Origin: Rs1 sp000416275
GTDB lineage: Bacteria; Pseudomonadota; Gammaproteobacteria; Pseudomonadales; Balneatricaceae
Assembly (NCBI GenBank): GCA_965243635.1
Contig: OZ251574.1
Coordinates: 3,782,001-3,846,000 of the forward strand
Direction: 5' to 3'
DNA length: 64,000 bases
In this document: positions 36,012 to 46,197 of the stretch, in pieces
Position numbering within the stretch: position 1 is the stretch's first letter
Layout of the letters: the number at the start of each line of letters is the position of its first letter
The notes under the pieces: generated by a model
Told to the model about the DNA's origin: nothing
The model's input: only the letters and a program-made list of their open reading frames with translations
Database searches by the model: none
Position numbers and translations under genes: made by a program

Positions 36012-36623
36012 TTAGAAAGTAGATTTCAGCAGCACAATAGCAATGACCCACATCGTTATTGCAACTATCACATCTAGTTTCTGCCAACTTTTCTCGCTTT
36101 TAAACCAAGGCGCTAGCGCTTTTCCGCCCACCACTAAGGTGGCAAACCACAGCCCAGAAGCAACACTGGCACCCAAGGCAAACCACAGCGGCTGACTGCC
36201 AGGTAACTGCCCTCCGATACTACCCAACAACACTACGGTATCTAGATAGACGTGAGGGTTGAGTAAACTTAGTGCGGCAGTGGTTCCTATCGCTGCCGCA
36301 ATGGTCATTTTCTGCACCGACTTTACACTTAATACTTGTGGAGTGAGCGCGCGACGAAATGCCAAGGCACCATACACCAGCAAAAATGCCGCCCCAAAAT
36401 AGCTCGCGTAAGTGATTAACGCAGGCAACTGCTGAATCAAAGCGCCCAAGCCCAGCACACCACCATAAATCAGCGTGACATCTATCACTACACAGACCAG
36501 CCCAATCACCATAGCATGCTGCTGACGCAGCGCACTGCTTAATACAAACGCATTTTGCGAGCCGATAGCCATGATCAAACTGGCACCAATTCCTAGACCT
36601 TTAACAAAAGGGAAAAACCACAT
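36012..36623 (-). CDS. argO: Arginine exporter of the LysE/ArgO family
   Basis: Inner-membrane exporter of arginine (and the toxic analogue canavanine). The 203 residues have six helices and the family start GLGIGASLIMAIGSQNAFVL, then LSLLNPHVYLDTVVLLGSIG with the conserved NPH. I begin at MWFFPFVKG because AGGAG lies 8 bp upstream; the frame extends 28 codons further without support. It is divergent from argP, whose product with arginine activates argO in E. coli, so the same control is likely. Confidence 0.93.
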   Translation of the reverse strand: MWFFPFVKGLGIGASLIMAIGSQNAFVLSSALRQQHAMVIGLVCVVIDVTLIYGGVLGLGALIQQLPALITYASYFGAAFLLVYGALAFRRALTPQVLSVKSVQKMTIAAAIGTTAALSLLNPHVYLDTVVLLGSIGGQLPGSQPLWFALGASVASGLWFATLVVGGKALAPWFKSEKSWQKLDVIVAITMWVIAIVLLKSTF

Positions 36624-36808
36624 ACTCACTACTCCTAAACCGATTCGCTTGCTGAATGAGTGCACTATGCTCAATGAACTTAGATTAGTATAATTAAAGA
36701 TTTTCAATTATCATTAGAAATTCTTATGATGATTTTTTTTCTAACAGTAAATCCGCGTCGCTATTTACGAGTCACGGGTTCAGCTAACACTATACATACA
36801 GGTGATTA

Positions 36809-37696
36809 ATGATTGACCCTAAAGGACTGCACGCTTTTACCGCGATCGTCGCTAATAACAGCTTTGAAAAAGCGGCTGCATCTTTATTTATCACTCAATC
36901 TGCCGTATCACAACGACTCAAGCAACTAGAACAGAGTTTAGGCAAAACCTTAATTATTCGCACTCCGCAGATTAAAGCGACCCAAGCTGGACAAGCGCTA
37001 CTAAAGTACGCACAAAATTTACAGCAAATAGAGCGTGCCTTGCACTGGGAATTAGCACCGCGAAAACAACTGGACTGGCTGAAAATATCGATCGCCACCA
37101 ATGCGGATACTTTATCGACTTGGCTACTCAGCGCACTTGCGCCATGGTGCACCGCTAACAGAGTACTACTGGATTTGAAAGTAGATGACCAAGACCAAAC
37201 CCATCGACTATTACGCACCGGCGAAGTACTAGGCTGTATTAGCTCAGTGGAACAAGCCAGCCAAGGGTGTAGCAGTATTTCGCTCGGTAAAATTGATTAT
37301 CACTGTATTGCCAGCCCCAGTTTCTTAGAGCAATATTTTAGCGGCGGCATCAACAGGGCGAGCTTTAAAAAAGCGCCACTTGTCGTATTCAACAACCAAG
37401 ACCAGTTACAGCATCAATTTTTAGCACAGTATTTCAATCTTGACGCAAACCAAAACCTGCAGCATTATATACCTTCTTCAGATGGATATTTAGAATGGAT
37501 AAAGCTAGGCATGGGTTTCGGCATGGCAGCAAAATCACAAATACTCTCTTCCTTAGAGAATGCTGAATTAGTACTGCTTACCCCAGATAGTACTATTTCT
37601 GTACCACTGTATTGGCAGCAGTGGGGAATTAGCACTGCGTTGAGCAGATCACTGGCGAGGCAAATTGAGAGCTGTGCACAACTTGCTCACCAATAA
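36809..37696 (+). CDS. argP: LysR-family regulator ArgP
   Basis: Arginine/lysine-responsive activator of argO. The 295 residues start with the LysR winged helix (KGLHAFTAIVANNSFEKAAASLFITQ, spanning 5-30, then SAVSQRLKQLEQSLG) and continue with the type 2 periplasmic-binding-like effector domain. The 185-bp space to divergent argO should contain both promoters and the operator. A small piece GAGTCACGGGTTCAG at about 36767-36781 resembles a family A terminus but is too short to call. Confidence 0.93.
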   Translation: MIDPKGLHAFTAIVANNSFEKAAASLFITQSAVSQRLKQLEQSLGKTLIIRTPQIKATQAGQALLKYAQNLQQIERALHWELAPRKQLDWLKISIATNADTLSTWLLSALAPWCTANRVLLDLKVDDQDQTHRLLRTGEVLGCISSVEQASQGCSSISLGKIDYHCIASPSFLEQYFSGGINRASFKKAPLVVFNNQDQLQHQFLAQYFNLDANQNLQHYIPSSDGYLEWIKLGMGFGMAAKSQILSSLENAELVLLTPDSTISVPLYWQQWGISTALSRSLARQIESCAQLAHQ

Positions 37697-37882
37697 CCAA
37701 TTAAAAGCCGCCTAGCCTTTGCCGGCTAGCTCCAAGGATTACAAGTTTTCTTAGCCAAGCTCATGAAGACACGCTTAATTCTACCGACTTTGATGGTTCA
37801 ATCGAGCGAGCATTCTGCTACCGCGCTGAATTGAATCAGGCTGCTGTAAAAAATCGCCGACAGTGTCTAGATAGACTGAAAA

Positions 37883-38593
37883 TCATTTAGAATAGGCTTG
37901 TTTGCGCTTATCGTAATCAACTACTAAGGCGTTAATCACCTCGCTATCAAACTCACGCAGGCCGCTTAGCACCATGACTTTTTCACCATGACCCACTATT
38001 TTGTCACCCTCTTTAAAACAAAACTTTAAGCTAACACTGCCGCGTTTACCGGTGATATCAAGAGTGGTATCGGTCATTTCTAACACCGGATTTGTAAAAT
38101 CTAGACAATCCAAGTCAATAGACATCTTTTGATAAATAACCAAGGGGCGAGCAGGGTTGATCATCACTTGCTTTTCGGCCATTAAAGGCACTAGTACATG
38201 GGGAAAGGTATGCCCTGAAAACGCCACATAACTTTTGGCTAAAGCACTGGCAAACGCTTCATTATGACTGACTTCTGCAGCGTGCTCGATCGACAGATAC
38301 TCTTTCTGGTTATCATCTAACAGCGTCACGTTATGCTGATCTTTGAGCGCAAACTCTAAGCTGACTCCCTCAGTAACCATGCCGGTAAAGTTAAAACGCA
38401 TTTGTTTACTCACACCTAATTTAGACAGAGCTAATGCGAATAATAAATCACCTGGTATACAGAACTTTTTCGCCTCTTGATCGTGAAGCGGGTTAAAATC
38501 CCCAGCCACATCTTTGGCAAAATGACTGCCATTCTCACGGGTAAAACTAAAGCGATCAACAGCGGTACTAGTATAGTAATCAGACAAATTCAT
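37883..38593 (-). CDS. DUF3581 family protein, hotdog-fold-like
   Basis: A 236-residue soluble protein of unknown function. The motif GDFNPLHDQEAKKF (about 31-44) recalls the NPxHxD active-site motif of MaoC-type hydratases. The later parts MVTEGVSLEFALKD and KVMVLSGLREFDSEVINAL match my memory of DUF3581. It is a single gene; the region before it (38594-39125) has a decayed repeat. Confidence 0.72.
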   Translation of the reverse strand: MNLSDYYTSTAVDRFSFTRENGSHFAKDVAGDFNPLHDQEAKKFCIPGDLLFALALSKLGVSKQMRFNFTGMVTEGVSLEFALKDQHNVTLLDDNQKEYLSIEHAAEVSHNEAFASALAKSYVAFSGHTFPHVLVPLMAEKQVMINPARPLVIYQKMSIDLDCLDFTNPVLEMTDTTLDITGKRGSVSLKFCFKEGDKIVGHGEKVMVLSGLREFDSEVINALVVDYDKRKQAYSK

Positions 38594-38994
38594 AGGGGCT
38601 TCTTTTTAAAGGTTTACAATGGGCTAACTTGAGCTAGCAATTACCTACATTAAAATTATAATGCGGCTTTAGGGAACAGCTGAACAACACCCACATTCTC
38701 TGTGTATCAGATGTAGTTAGGGCTTGTTCAGAAGTTTTATAGTGTACCTGAATTTACCTAAAAATGATCGATTATGTACGTTTAGGATAACCAATCCATC
38801 CATCATTGCTGATTTTTATCGAAAATGGAGTCATAGCGAGGAAGAGCAAATTGTTCGAGGTGCTGGATACTAGAGCTAGCAGTTTATAAAACTGCTATAT
38901 ACTGCTAGTCACTAAAAAATCGGTGATAATATTGCTTACTTAGCGCTATCACTTTACTATCCATGGAATCTATCCACTCATCGTATAGCGAATA

Positions 38995-39117
38995 GCTGGA
39001 TCAGTGATTTTAAGAGACTAGCAAGCGTAAATTTTGAGTCCAGTGCCGTTTGATAATACTGGCTTTAGCTGCTACTTAAATTCAACACTCTGAATTAACT
39101 TTACATTATTAAACTGG
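38995..39117 (-). repeat. Family A repeat, strongly degenerate
   Basis: GGATCAGTGATTT, GCAAGCGTAAATTTTGA and CAACACTCTGAATTAACTTTA align in order with a reverse-oriented short A copy, but about one base in three has changed. It ends just before the psd start codon. The rest of the 532-bp gap shows nothing recognised. Confidence 0.5.
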
Positions 39118-39125
39118 ACATTACT

Positions 39126-39995
39126 GTGAAAGAACAATTATTTATCTTGCTGCAAAAGATCGTACCGCAGTATTTGATATCGCGTATTGTTGGATGCTTT
39201 GCCGAATGCCGCAACCCGACTATCAAAAATCAATTTATTAGCTGGTTCATTGCGAAATACAATGTAGATATGAGCCTGGCAGAAATTCAAGATCCAACTG
39301 AATTTGTAAATTTCAATGCATTTTTCACCCGCGCTTTAAAGCCCGGCGCTAGACCTATCGATCAAACCTCCGATCTAGTCTTCCCCGCTGATGGTGCTAT
39401 TAGCCAACTGGGCGACATCAGTAATGGCAAAGTATTCCAGGCCAAGGGCAAAGATTTTTCATTGAGCGCCATTCTCGGTGGTGATCCAAGGCTGGTTGAA
39501 AAATTTGCCAACGGACGCTTTGCGACTATCTACCTATCCCCTCGTGACTACCACCGCGTCCATATGCCAATGACCGGAAAATTGATCGAGACAATTTATA
39601 TTCCTGGAGATTTGTATTCAGTCAATCAATCAACCGCCGAAAACATTGATGAGTTGTTCGCCAGAAATGAAAGATTAGTGGTCATTTTTGATACTCAGGT
39701 AGGTCCCATGGCGATGATTTTAGTCGGCGCTATGATAGTTGCAGGTATAGAAACACCTTTTTCAGGCCAAGTCTGCCCCTCGGCAAAAGCTCTGCAAAAA
39801 CAGCATTATTGTACTGCTGAGCAACAAGATATTGTTATCGAAAAAGGCGCGGAGATGGGTAGATTTAAGTTGGGATCTACCGTAGTACTGTTATTCGCAG
39901 AAGACGCGATTAACTGGAAAGAGCACTTGTTCCCGCAGATGCCGACTATACTGGGCGAGGCGATGGCCGATAACAACCAAAGCTCGGATCGTTAA
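39126..39995 (+). CDS. psd: Phosphatidylserine decarboxylase proenzyme
   Basis: Inner-membrane enzyme that makes phosphatidylethanolamine. It self-cleaves between Gly250 and Ser251 in the LGST motif (GRFKLGSTVVLLF) to form the pyruvoyl group. The conserved DYHRVHMP and FPADGAISQLG blocks are present. The length of 289 aa is normal. The start is GTG. It stands upstream of ygfZ on the same strand with a 311-bp gap. Confidence 0.97.
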   Translation: MKEQLFILLQKIVPQYLISRIVGCFAECRNPTIKNQFISWFIAKYNVDMSLAEIQDPTEFVNFNAFFTRALKPGARPIDQTSDLVFPADGAISQLGDISNGKVFQAKGKDFSLSAILGGDPRLVEKFANGRFATIYLSPRDYHRVHMPMTGKLIETIYIPGDLYSVNQSTAENIDELFARNERLVVIFDTQVGPMAMILVGAMIVAGIETPFSGQVCPSAKALQKQHYCTAEQQDIVIEKGAEMGRFKLGSTVVLLFAEDAINWKEHLFPQMPTILGEAMADNNQSSDR

Positions 39996-40306
39996 TAGCC
40001 AGCTTAGTGGCACTTAACATATATTTAAAAATTTACGCCTAGACTTATTAATCGATCTATAGAGGGGAGCTGAATACCAGCTACCCTGGCGAGTTCAGCT
40101 ATATTCAGTAAAAACAGCGGCGCTACGCAGCCAACATTCTGAATCCACTAAAGAAAGACATACAGCGACGGGAATATTACTCTCTTTTACTGTTTGATTA
40201 GTTTACAACCAGCCGTCCCGTCGAATCTATCCCTATATTAGAGATAGATTCATCACCTTCACTGACTTAGTGATCTCCATTTCCCCAAAAAAGGCATCGA
40301 ATCGCT
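39996..40306. other. Intergenic stretch without recognised features
   Basis: A 311-bp gap between psd and ygfZ with no open frame, repeat or terminator that I can support. It presumably holds the ygfZ promoter. Confidence 0.4.
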
Positions 40307-41335
40307 ATGGATGAATCAAACGTTTATCACGCAGTATTAGCAGGACGCTCTTTAGATCAACCCCTTGCAGATGCTGATTATTTGCGAAATATATGCATCA
40401 GCCCACTGAGCTACCAAAGCATATTCAAGGTGTACGGCCCAGATAGCGAAGCCTTTTTACAAGGCCAGCTCAGCTGTGATTTGAAGGAAGTTAAGCAGCA
40501 AGGCAGCCGCTTGGGCGCGCATTGCAATCCTAAAGGCGGTATGTTGAGCTTAATGCGCATCGCTAGCTATCGCGATGACTTTCTGATTAAAGTAAACAGC
40601 GATAATTTTGACGATACCATCAGCCAACTGAAAAAATACATGATCTTTTCTAAAGCTGAAATTGAGCCGCTGACACATTGCTGGGTCGCTTTTGGTATTT
40701 ATGGTAGCGGCGCCACTGAATTTATTGAGATGCAATTGCAGGGCGGCAACGCTGAGGCTGAGCAAGTTGTAGTAAAAGTAGCAGAAAACCACTTTGAATT
40801 ATGGCAGAGTATTGAGGTTGCAAAGTCGTGGATAGAGCGAGTGTTTTCCGCTTCTCAAGCGACCACTACCAACACACCTAAGCCAATGCTAATTGCCAGT
40901 AAATACTGGCGACAGCGGGAAATCTGCCAAGTTATTCCTGATATTTACCCGCAGACGAGTGCCAAGTACATCCCGCAAATGTGCAATTTACAAGCACTGC
41001 ACGGAGTAAGTTTTAGGAAAGGTTGTTATACCGGTCAAGAGGTCATCACTAGGCTACATTTTAGAGGTAAACTTAATAAGTACCTAATATCCGCGAGAGC
41101 CGATACGGACAACCAAGAGCATAGTATCTTTATCGATGCGCACATCCACTGCGCTGAACGCAGTGATATTGCCAAAGTACTGCAGCATGTAACTATTAAT
41201 GGTGTCACTTACCTACAGCTAGTGATCAATGCAAAATATGCGCAGCAAGCACTATTTATAAATGCTGATTTACCGCTAATAGCCCTCCCTCAAGCTTACA
41301 GCATTGACCCGGCACTGTTCGTTCGCAAAAACTGA
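40307..41335 (+). CDS. ygfZ: tRNA-modifying / folate-binding protein YgfZ
   Basis: Tetrahydrofolate-binding protein of the GcvT fold that helps assembly or repair of certain Fe-S enzymes, such as MiaB in E. coli. The signature KGCYTGQEVITRLHFRGK with its conserved cysteine is intact near residues 240-257. The length is 342 aa. The ribosome binding site is weak. It lies in the same region as nfuA and tus genes, which also serve Fe-S or tRNA thiolation, but not in their operons. Confidence 0.93.
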   Translation: MDESNVYHAVLAGRSLDQPLADADYLRNICISPLSYQSIFKVYGPDSEAFLQGQLSCDLKEVKQQGSRLGAHCNPKGGMLSLMRIASYRDDFLIKVNSDNFDDTISQLKKYMIFSKAEIEPLTHCWVAFGIYGSGATEFIEMQLQGGNAEAEQVVVKVAENHFELWQSIEVAKSWIERVFSASQATTTNTPKPMLIASKYWRQREICQVIPDIYPQTSAKYIPQMCNLQALHGVSFRKGCYTGQEVITRLHFRGKLNKYLISARADTDNQEHSIFIDAHIHCAERSDIAKVLQHVTINGVTYLQLVINAKYAQQALFINADLPLIALPQAYSIDPALFVRKN

Positions 41336-41430
41336 TGTTACTGAGGAGCCCCGACAGCTCCATCCTCTTTAGCTCAATGCTCCACCCCTTATCCTGTTGA
41401 GCTAAGGGGGATTAATCTAGCAGCTGACGA

Positions 41431-42285
41431 TTACTGCTGCTTCTTTTGTAAACTTATATTGGCGATCGCCAGCAGGCCTGAGCCTAGCATTAATAATACA
41501 GAGATCGCATTTAACACGGGTGTACTGCCCTCGCGCAACCTTTCAAACATCGCCACCGTTAATGGTGCGTCTGATCCAACTAACATAAAGGTGGTGTTAA
41601 AATTTTCAAAAGACATTAAAAAACAGACGATAGCGGCGCCGATAATCGCCGGCTTTAAATAGGGGATGGTGATAGTCAGTACTGCAACAAATGGGCTGGC
41701 GCCCAGATTTAACGCGGCCTCTTCTAAGGTTCGATCAAATTTTCGCAACCTTGCTGCTATGATCAAAGTGCTAATGGTAGTGATGAAAGCGAATTGCCCG
41801 ATTACCACTAAAGTGATGCCCGGTCTTAAAAACTCTAGATCGATCATCCAGTAGTCCTCAAAGTAATTAGCTATTTCACTACTAAACACCAAGATCGACA
41901 CCCCGAGTAGCACCCCGGGAATCACTAGCGGCAATAGCATCAAAACGTACAACAAGCTCTTTCCCGGAAAATCATAGCGCTCGAATAAAAAAGCATTGCT
42001 ACAGGCCACTAACACTGCAAAAAATGTGGCCATAAAGGCAATCATGATACTTAAGCCAATACTCCCTAAAAGCTCAGAGTCATGAAAGATGCCTATTTTT
42101 TTACCACTGTCAGAAAAAAACCAATCGAGGGTCCCGCCCTGCCAGGGAAACGAGGGAAATAAACTATCGTTGAACGCAAAGACACCGACCACGATCAACG
42201 GTGCGGCGAGAAACACAAAAAACCACACCAGATAACTAATATATAAACGATTGAATATCTTACTTTGCTTAATTGAAGGTATCAT
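41431..42285 (-). CDS. Polyamine-type ABC transporter permease (second permease)
   Basis: Inner-membrane subunit of a PotI/PotC-like importer. It has 284 residues, six membrane helices and the EAA loop EEAALNLGASPFVAVLTITIP (read across 200-220) that docks to the ATPase. It is the last of four genes (binding protein, ATPase, permease, permease) in the potFGHI order, 4 bp after the first permease. Confidence 0.9.
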   Translation of the reverse strand: MIPSIKQSKIFNRLYISYLVWFFVFLAAPLIVVGVFAFNDSLFPSFPWQGGTLDWFFSDSGKKIGIFHDSELLGSIGLSIMIAFMATFFAVLVACSNAFLFERYDFPGKSLLYVLMLLPLVIPGVLLGVSILVFSSEIANYFEDYWMIDLEFLRPGITLVVIGQFAFITTISTLIIAARLRKFDRTLEEAALNLGASPFVAVLTITIPYLKPAIIGAAIVCFLMSFENFNTTFMLVGSDAPLTVAMFERLREGSTPVLNAISVLLMLGSGLLAIANISLQKKQQ

Positions 42286-42289
42286 CTGT

Positions 42290-43153
42290 TCACCCCATCG
42301 TCTTGGTAAATGACTGTCCGGTGGCTTTCAAACCAGCCCAGACAATGAGTGAGGACAACAGCAGTAACAACAGCCCGAACGCACTCCCCTGCTCCCAGTT
42401 AAAACGAGTGATGAACTGCGTATATATTTGCTCTGTGAACCAGAGGCTATCTTTGCCGCCCAGCAAAACCGGGGTTAGGTAATTACCCAGCGACAACATA
42501 AAGACAATGATACAACCGGATACAATACCCGGCACTGCATGGGGAATAATGATTTCCCGCATCACGTCCCAATTGCTGCCCCCCAGGTCATAGCCAGCCT
42601 CTATATAGCTGTCATCTAAACTGTCTAATGTGCTAACTAACGGCACCACCATAAACAACATTGAGGTATATACTAAACCCAACATAATGGTGGCATCAGT
42701 ATAGAGCAACTCGACCGGCCCGCTCGCCAAACCCGACCACTGTAAAAAGTTACTGATCACTCCCGATTCACGCAACAGTATCATCCAGCCGAAAGTACGG
42801 ACTAACTCACTGACCCAAAAGGGGATCAAGCACATGGCAAATACTATCCCTTTACTGCGTCCACGGAGCATTTTTGCAATATAAAAGGCGACCGGAAAGG
42901 CGATCACTAACGTCAATATTGTTGCTAAAATAGACATCACTGCAGTTCTGAGAAAGGTGCGCCAATATAGAGGCTCTTGAAAAAACTCTAAGTAAAATTC
43001 GAACGTAAATCCTTGATCTTCGGGATCAATCAGTGAAAAAGCCAGCAATTCAAAATGCGGTAATATTATAAGCAAAACTAGCCACAGAAATAGTGGTGCT
43101 AGCAATAGCCACAAACCCAAGCGAATTTTCTTTGCTACAGTGACAGCACTCAT
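42290..43153 (-). CDS. Polyamine-type ABC transporter permease (first permease)
   Basis: PotH/PotB-like inner-membrane subunit of 287 residues. It has about six helices and the EAA-type loop EAGYDLGGSNWDVMREIIIP near 195-215. The gene starts 2 bp after the ATPase stop, so the operon is tightly coupled. Confidence 0.9.
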   Translation of the reverse strand: MSAVTVAKKIRLGLWLLLAPLFLWLVLLIILPHFELLAFSLIDPEDQGFTFEFYLEFFQEPLYWRTFLRTAVMSILATILTLVIAFPVAFYIAKMLRGRSKGIVFAMCLIPFWVSELVRTFGWMILLRESGVISNFLQWSGLASGPVELLYTDATIMLGLVYTSMLFMVVPLVSTLDSLDDSYIEAGYDLGGSNWDVMREIIIPHAVPGIVSGCIIVFMLSLGNYLTPVLLGGKDSLWFTEQIYTQFITRFNWEQGSAFGLLLLLLSSLIVWAGLKATGQSFTKTMG

Positions 43154-43155
43154 CT

Positions 43156-44370
43156 TTAGCCCTCACTCACACTATGAGTCTCGTCTGCAGACTCAATAGC
43201 AAGATTATCTACAGAAAAACACAGCGCTTGACCAGCCGTCCACTGCAAGTAGAGGTCATCAGATTTTTTTAAGTCATAAAAGTCTGCCGTCTGCGGCAAA
43301 ATAACGGTTATTTTACCGCCGGACTGCTCTTCTATAGCGATAATTTGACTTTTTGCACCATCAAATAAAATAGTATCGACGATACATTTAAACTGATTGT
43401 CGGATACCGCCGCCTGCGGCTCCCGGCTGACGTTAATCGCCTCTGGACGCACGAATAACTCGACCGCTTCGCCACTGCTCAAGATCGCTGCATTTTGCGG
43501 CGCTCCTTTAATACTCAGCCCGTCGCTAGTTTTGATCGACAGATATTGATCACTACTTGAATCTACGACCCCCTGCCAACGATTACTATCGCCGACAAAG
43601 CCTGCTACAAAGGCAGTTCTTGGCTGATAATACAATTGATGAGGAGTCCCCACTTGTTCAAATTTCCCTTGATTCATCACCGCTATTTGATCGCTCATCA
43701 CTAAAGCTTCAGACTGATCATGGGTGATGTACACAAAGGTGGTACCAAATTCTTTTTGTAACTGCTTTAACTCTATTTTCATGTGTTCGCGCAGCTTTAA
43801 ATCTAGGGCGCCTAAAGGCTCATCTAAAAGCAACAAGGTGGGATTAAGCACTAGACAACGGGCCAGAGCGATTCGCTGACGCTGCCCCCCAGATAACTGA
43901 CCGACCTCTTTGTTACCACTGCCGGCAAGCCCCACTCTGGCTAATACCGCCGCAACTCTTTGGACTATTTCGGGTTTAGCGACCCCCAACCTGCGTAATC
44001 CATAGCCAATATTCTGTTCAATATTCATGGTCGGAAACAGTGCCAAGTGCTGAAACACCATGTTGACTGGCCGCTTGTTGGGCTGCACACCTAACATCGA
44101 CTGACCTTTGATTACTATATCGCCACTGCTAGGGTGTTCAAAACCTGCCAGCATTCTCAGCAATGTGGTTTTTCCACAGCCTGAAGGCCCAAGTATGGAA
44201 AAGAACGATCCTTGGGGAATAGTAAAAGAAACGTTATCGACCGCAGTAAAACCGGCAAATTGTTTACAGATGTTTTCACAGGCCAGGTCGATATTGGGCG
44301 GATTTAAATCGCTTGCAACTGATTGAGCCGTTTTTGAGGTCACACTTTTAGGCATGCTACTTTTTGACAT
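43156..44370 (-). CDS. Polyamine-type ABC transporter ATP-binding protein
   Basis: PotA/PotG-like ATPase of 404 residues. It has Walker A GPSGCGKTT (near 58-66), the Q-loop, signature LSGGQRQRIALARCL, Walker B LLLLDEPLGALD and the H-loop THDQSEAL. A C-terminal TOBE domain follows (about 290-390). The N-terminal 25 residues before the nucleotide-binding domain are a variable extension. It energises the two permeases encoded downstream. Confidence 0.93.
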   Translation of the reverse strand: MSKSSMPKSVTSKTAQSVASDLNPPNIDLACENICKQFAGFTAVDNVSFTIPQGSFFSILGPSGCGKTTLLRMLAGFEHPSSGDIVIKGQSMLGVQPNKRPVNMVFQHLALFPTMNIEQNIGYGLRRLGVAKPEIVQRVAAVLARVGLAGSGNKEVGQLSGGQRQRIALARCLVLNPTLLLLDEPLGALDLKLREHMKIELKQLQKEFGTTFVYITHDQSEALVMSDQIAVMNQGKFEQVGTPHQLYYQPRTAFVAGFVGDSNRWQGVVDSSSDQYLSIKTSDGLSIKGAPQNAAILSSGEAVELFVRPEAINVSREPQAAVSDNQFKCIVDTILFDGAKSQIIAIEEQSGGKITVILPQTADFYDLKKSDDLYLQWTAGQALCFSVDNLAIESADETHSVSEG

Positions 44371-44436
44371 AAGACTGAGTATCTTGATAGATGAGAGTCG
44401 CGCTTACCGAATGGCAAGCGCGAGAGGAGTGAAAAA

Positions 44437-45504
44437 TTAAGAGGCCTTAACCCGATCCAAAATTTTCCCTTCGATTTTTTCTAAACCAGTAGGCACTGGC
44501 GGATACCACTTAATGTTATCGATATCTGATGCGGAAAAACTCTCTTGATACTGAGCTTTTTTCTTGGCGTCAACGAACTTATCTGAACCTTTAGAGGCGG
44601 TAAAGTTACCGGCAGACTCGGTGATTTTAGCCGCAATTTCAGGGCGCATAACAAAGTTAATCCACTGATAAGCTGCCGCTTCATTTTTGGTTTTACGCGG
44701 TAAAACAAAGGTATCAATCCAACCTAAAGCCCCAGATTTAGGTGCGACGAAGGTAATATCTGAATTGTCACTATTTAACTTCCAACCACCTGCATCCCAT
44801 GCCATGGCCGCGACTGTTTCACCAGAGCGCATCAGGCTTAGCATCGCATCGCCACCGCTCCAATAAGCTTTCACATTAGCTTTACAATCGGTTAGTTTCA
44901 TGCCGACCTTTTCCATGATTTGCTTATATTTAGCAGGATCTGAGTAGGCGGCAAATGGATCTTCGCCCATCGCAAATGCGAAGCCAATTAAGGTCGGTCT
45001 CTTCAAGCGGTAAGTTACTTTGCCCGCATACTTACTGTCACACAAATCCGTGTAATCTTTTACATCAGCTGCGATAGAACGATTGACGATAAGCCCGCTT
45101 GAACCCCAGACATGAGGTACTGCATAAACTTTTCCATCCACTGTTGACTGGCCGCGAGTGGCATCCAACATTGAACTAATAAATTGGCTACTATCAATTT
45201 TACTTAAATCAATCGGCTTATAAATATTAAAATCTTGTTGGGCACTGGCAACGCGATCTTGGCTAGGTTGAGCCAAATCAAAGCCTGCGCCACGAGTAGC
45301 TTTGAGCTTAGAAATCATTTCTTCGTTATTAGACTTGGTAACTTTTACTTTAATTCCGGTTTCTTTTTCGAACTGCTCAATCACTTCTTTAGGTGCGTAT
45401 CCACCCCAAGTTAATAGTCTTAACTCTTCTGCAGCAAAGGTACTTGATGCAACTAATGCGCCCGCTAACATGATAGAGGCAGATAAAATGGTTTTTTTAT
45501 TCAT
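44437..45504 (-). CDS. Periplasmic binding protein of a polyamine-type ABC transporter
   Basis: PotD/PotF-like secreted protein of 355 residues. The signal peptide is cut after SSTFA. The mature part opens ELRLLTWGGYAPKEVIEQFE with EKETGIKVKV, typical of this binding-protein class. The exact ligand (putrescine, spermidine or a related cation) cannot be fixed by eye, since the N-terminal motif differs from E. coli PotD. First gene of the operon; a palindrome lies about 70 bp upstream. Confidence 0.88.
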   Translation of the reverse strand: MNKKTILSASIMLAGALVASSTFAAEELRLLTWGGYAPKEVIEQFEKETGIKVKVTKSNNEEMISKLKATRGAGFDLAQPSQDRVASAQQDFNIYKPIDLSKIDSSQFISSMLDATRGQSTVDGKVYAVPHVWGSSGLIVNRSIAADVKDYTDLCDSKYAGKVTYRLKRPTLIGFAFAMGEDPFAAYSDPAKYKQIMEKVGMKLTDCKANVKAYWSGGDAMLSLMRSGETVAAMAWDAGGWKLNSDNSDITFVAPKSGALGWIDTFVLPRKTKNEAAAYQWINFVMRPEIAAKITESAGNFTASKGSDKFVDAKKKAQYQESFSASDIDNIKWYPPVPTGLEKIEGKILDRVKAS

Positions 45505-45573
45505 GGTAATTCCTAAGTAAAAGTTAATTATTTTGTATTAGCTTTATTTACTAACTTGAAACTATCAGCTAAA

Positions 45574-45591
45574 TGTTACATTTTTGTAACA
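45574..45591 (-). promoter_or_regulatory. Palindrome upstream of the polyamine-type ABC operon
   Basis: TGTTACA and TGTAACA, perfect 7-bp arms around 4 bp, about 70 bp before the binding-protein start codon. This is a likely regulator site. The protein that binds it is unknown. Confidence 0.4.
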
Positions 45592-46197
45592 ATAAGTACA
45601 GAGTTATTTAAAACTGGAACAATCCTTCCAAAAACCAATTTAACAGCAAATATTATTTGATGCTGGATGATTTTCAAGCTAATTCAAACCATAAATTGCG
45701 CTTTTTTTTGTCATCAAGTAAAGGGGGCTGTATGCATGTAGGGAGGGAGAGAGTAGCTGCCATCGTATTCGAAACAGCACGACAAAAATACCCTTAACAA
45801 ATTTGCACTGTCAGCGCTATTCACAGCGACTGAGTGGATTGATAAAGTGGATGAGAGAGCGGATGGAAAAAAGATCGCTGCTGACGACTATTTAAGTCGC
45901 GATCAAAAGGCCTATAATGACACCAGAGCTGATCTAAAAAAGCATCAGCTATCGTTTTCCAGGCGAGAGTTAGGTTTTAAATTAAAGCTTCAAAAACAGC
46001 TTCGATCACCGTTGACTAAGCTGTTTTGACTATGCACTACAGGGATTCTATACCCTGCAGTACTCGCTATTCAGTGAGAGCCACCATCTAGAAATAGATC
46101 TCTACTGCGCAGTAGCCTAATTGTTCTATCTGCTACTACTAGCATCTCTAACAATAGGGCCTCCCTGGCGACAACTCCATTTCTGAAGTAATACTGA
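45592..46197. other. Intergenic stretch without supported genes
   Basis: About 600 bp between two transporter operons. A 60-codon plus-strand frame (45847-46029) has no ribosome binding site or family. A small hairpin with CAGGG/CCCTG arms lies at about 46036-46059. No family A or B repeat is found. Confidence 0.4.

Noticed and set aside
36767..36781. GAGTCACGGGTTCAG near argP as a family A remnant
   Set aside because: Only one partial terminus, too short to separate from chance.
45847..46029. 60-codon frame in the gap between two transporter operons
   Set aside because: No ribosome binding site, no recognisable domain, isolated.
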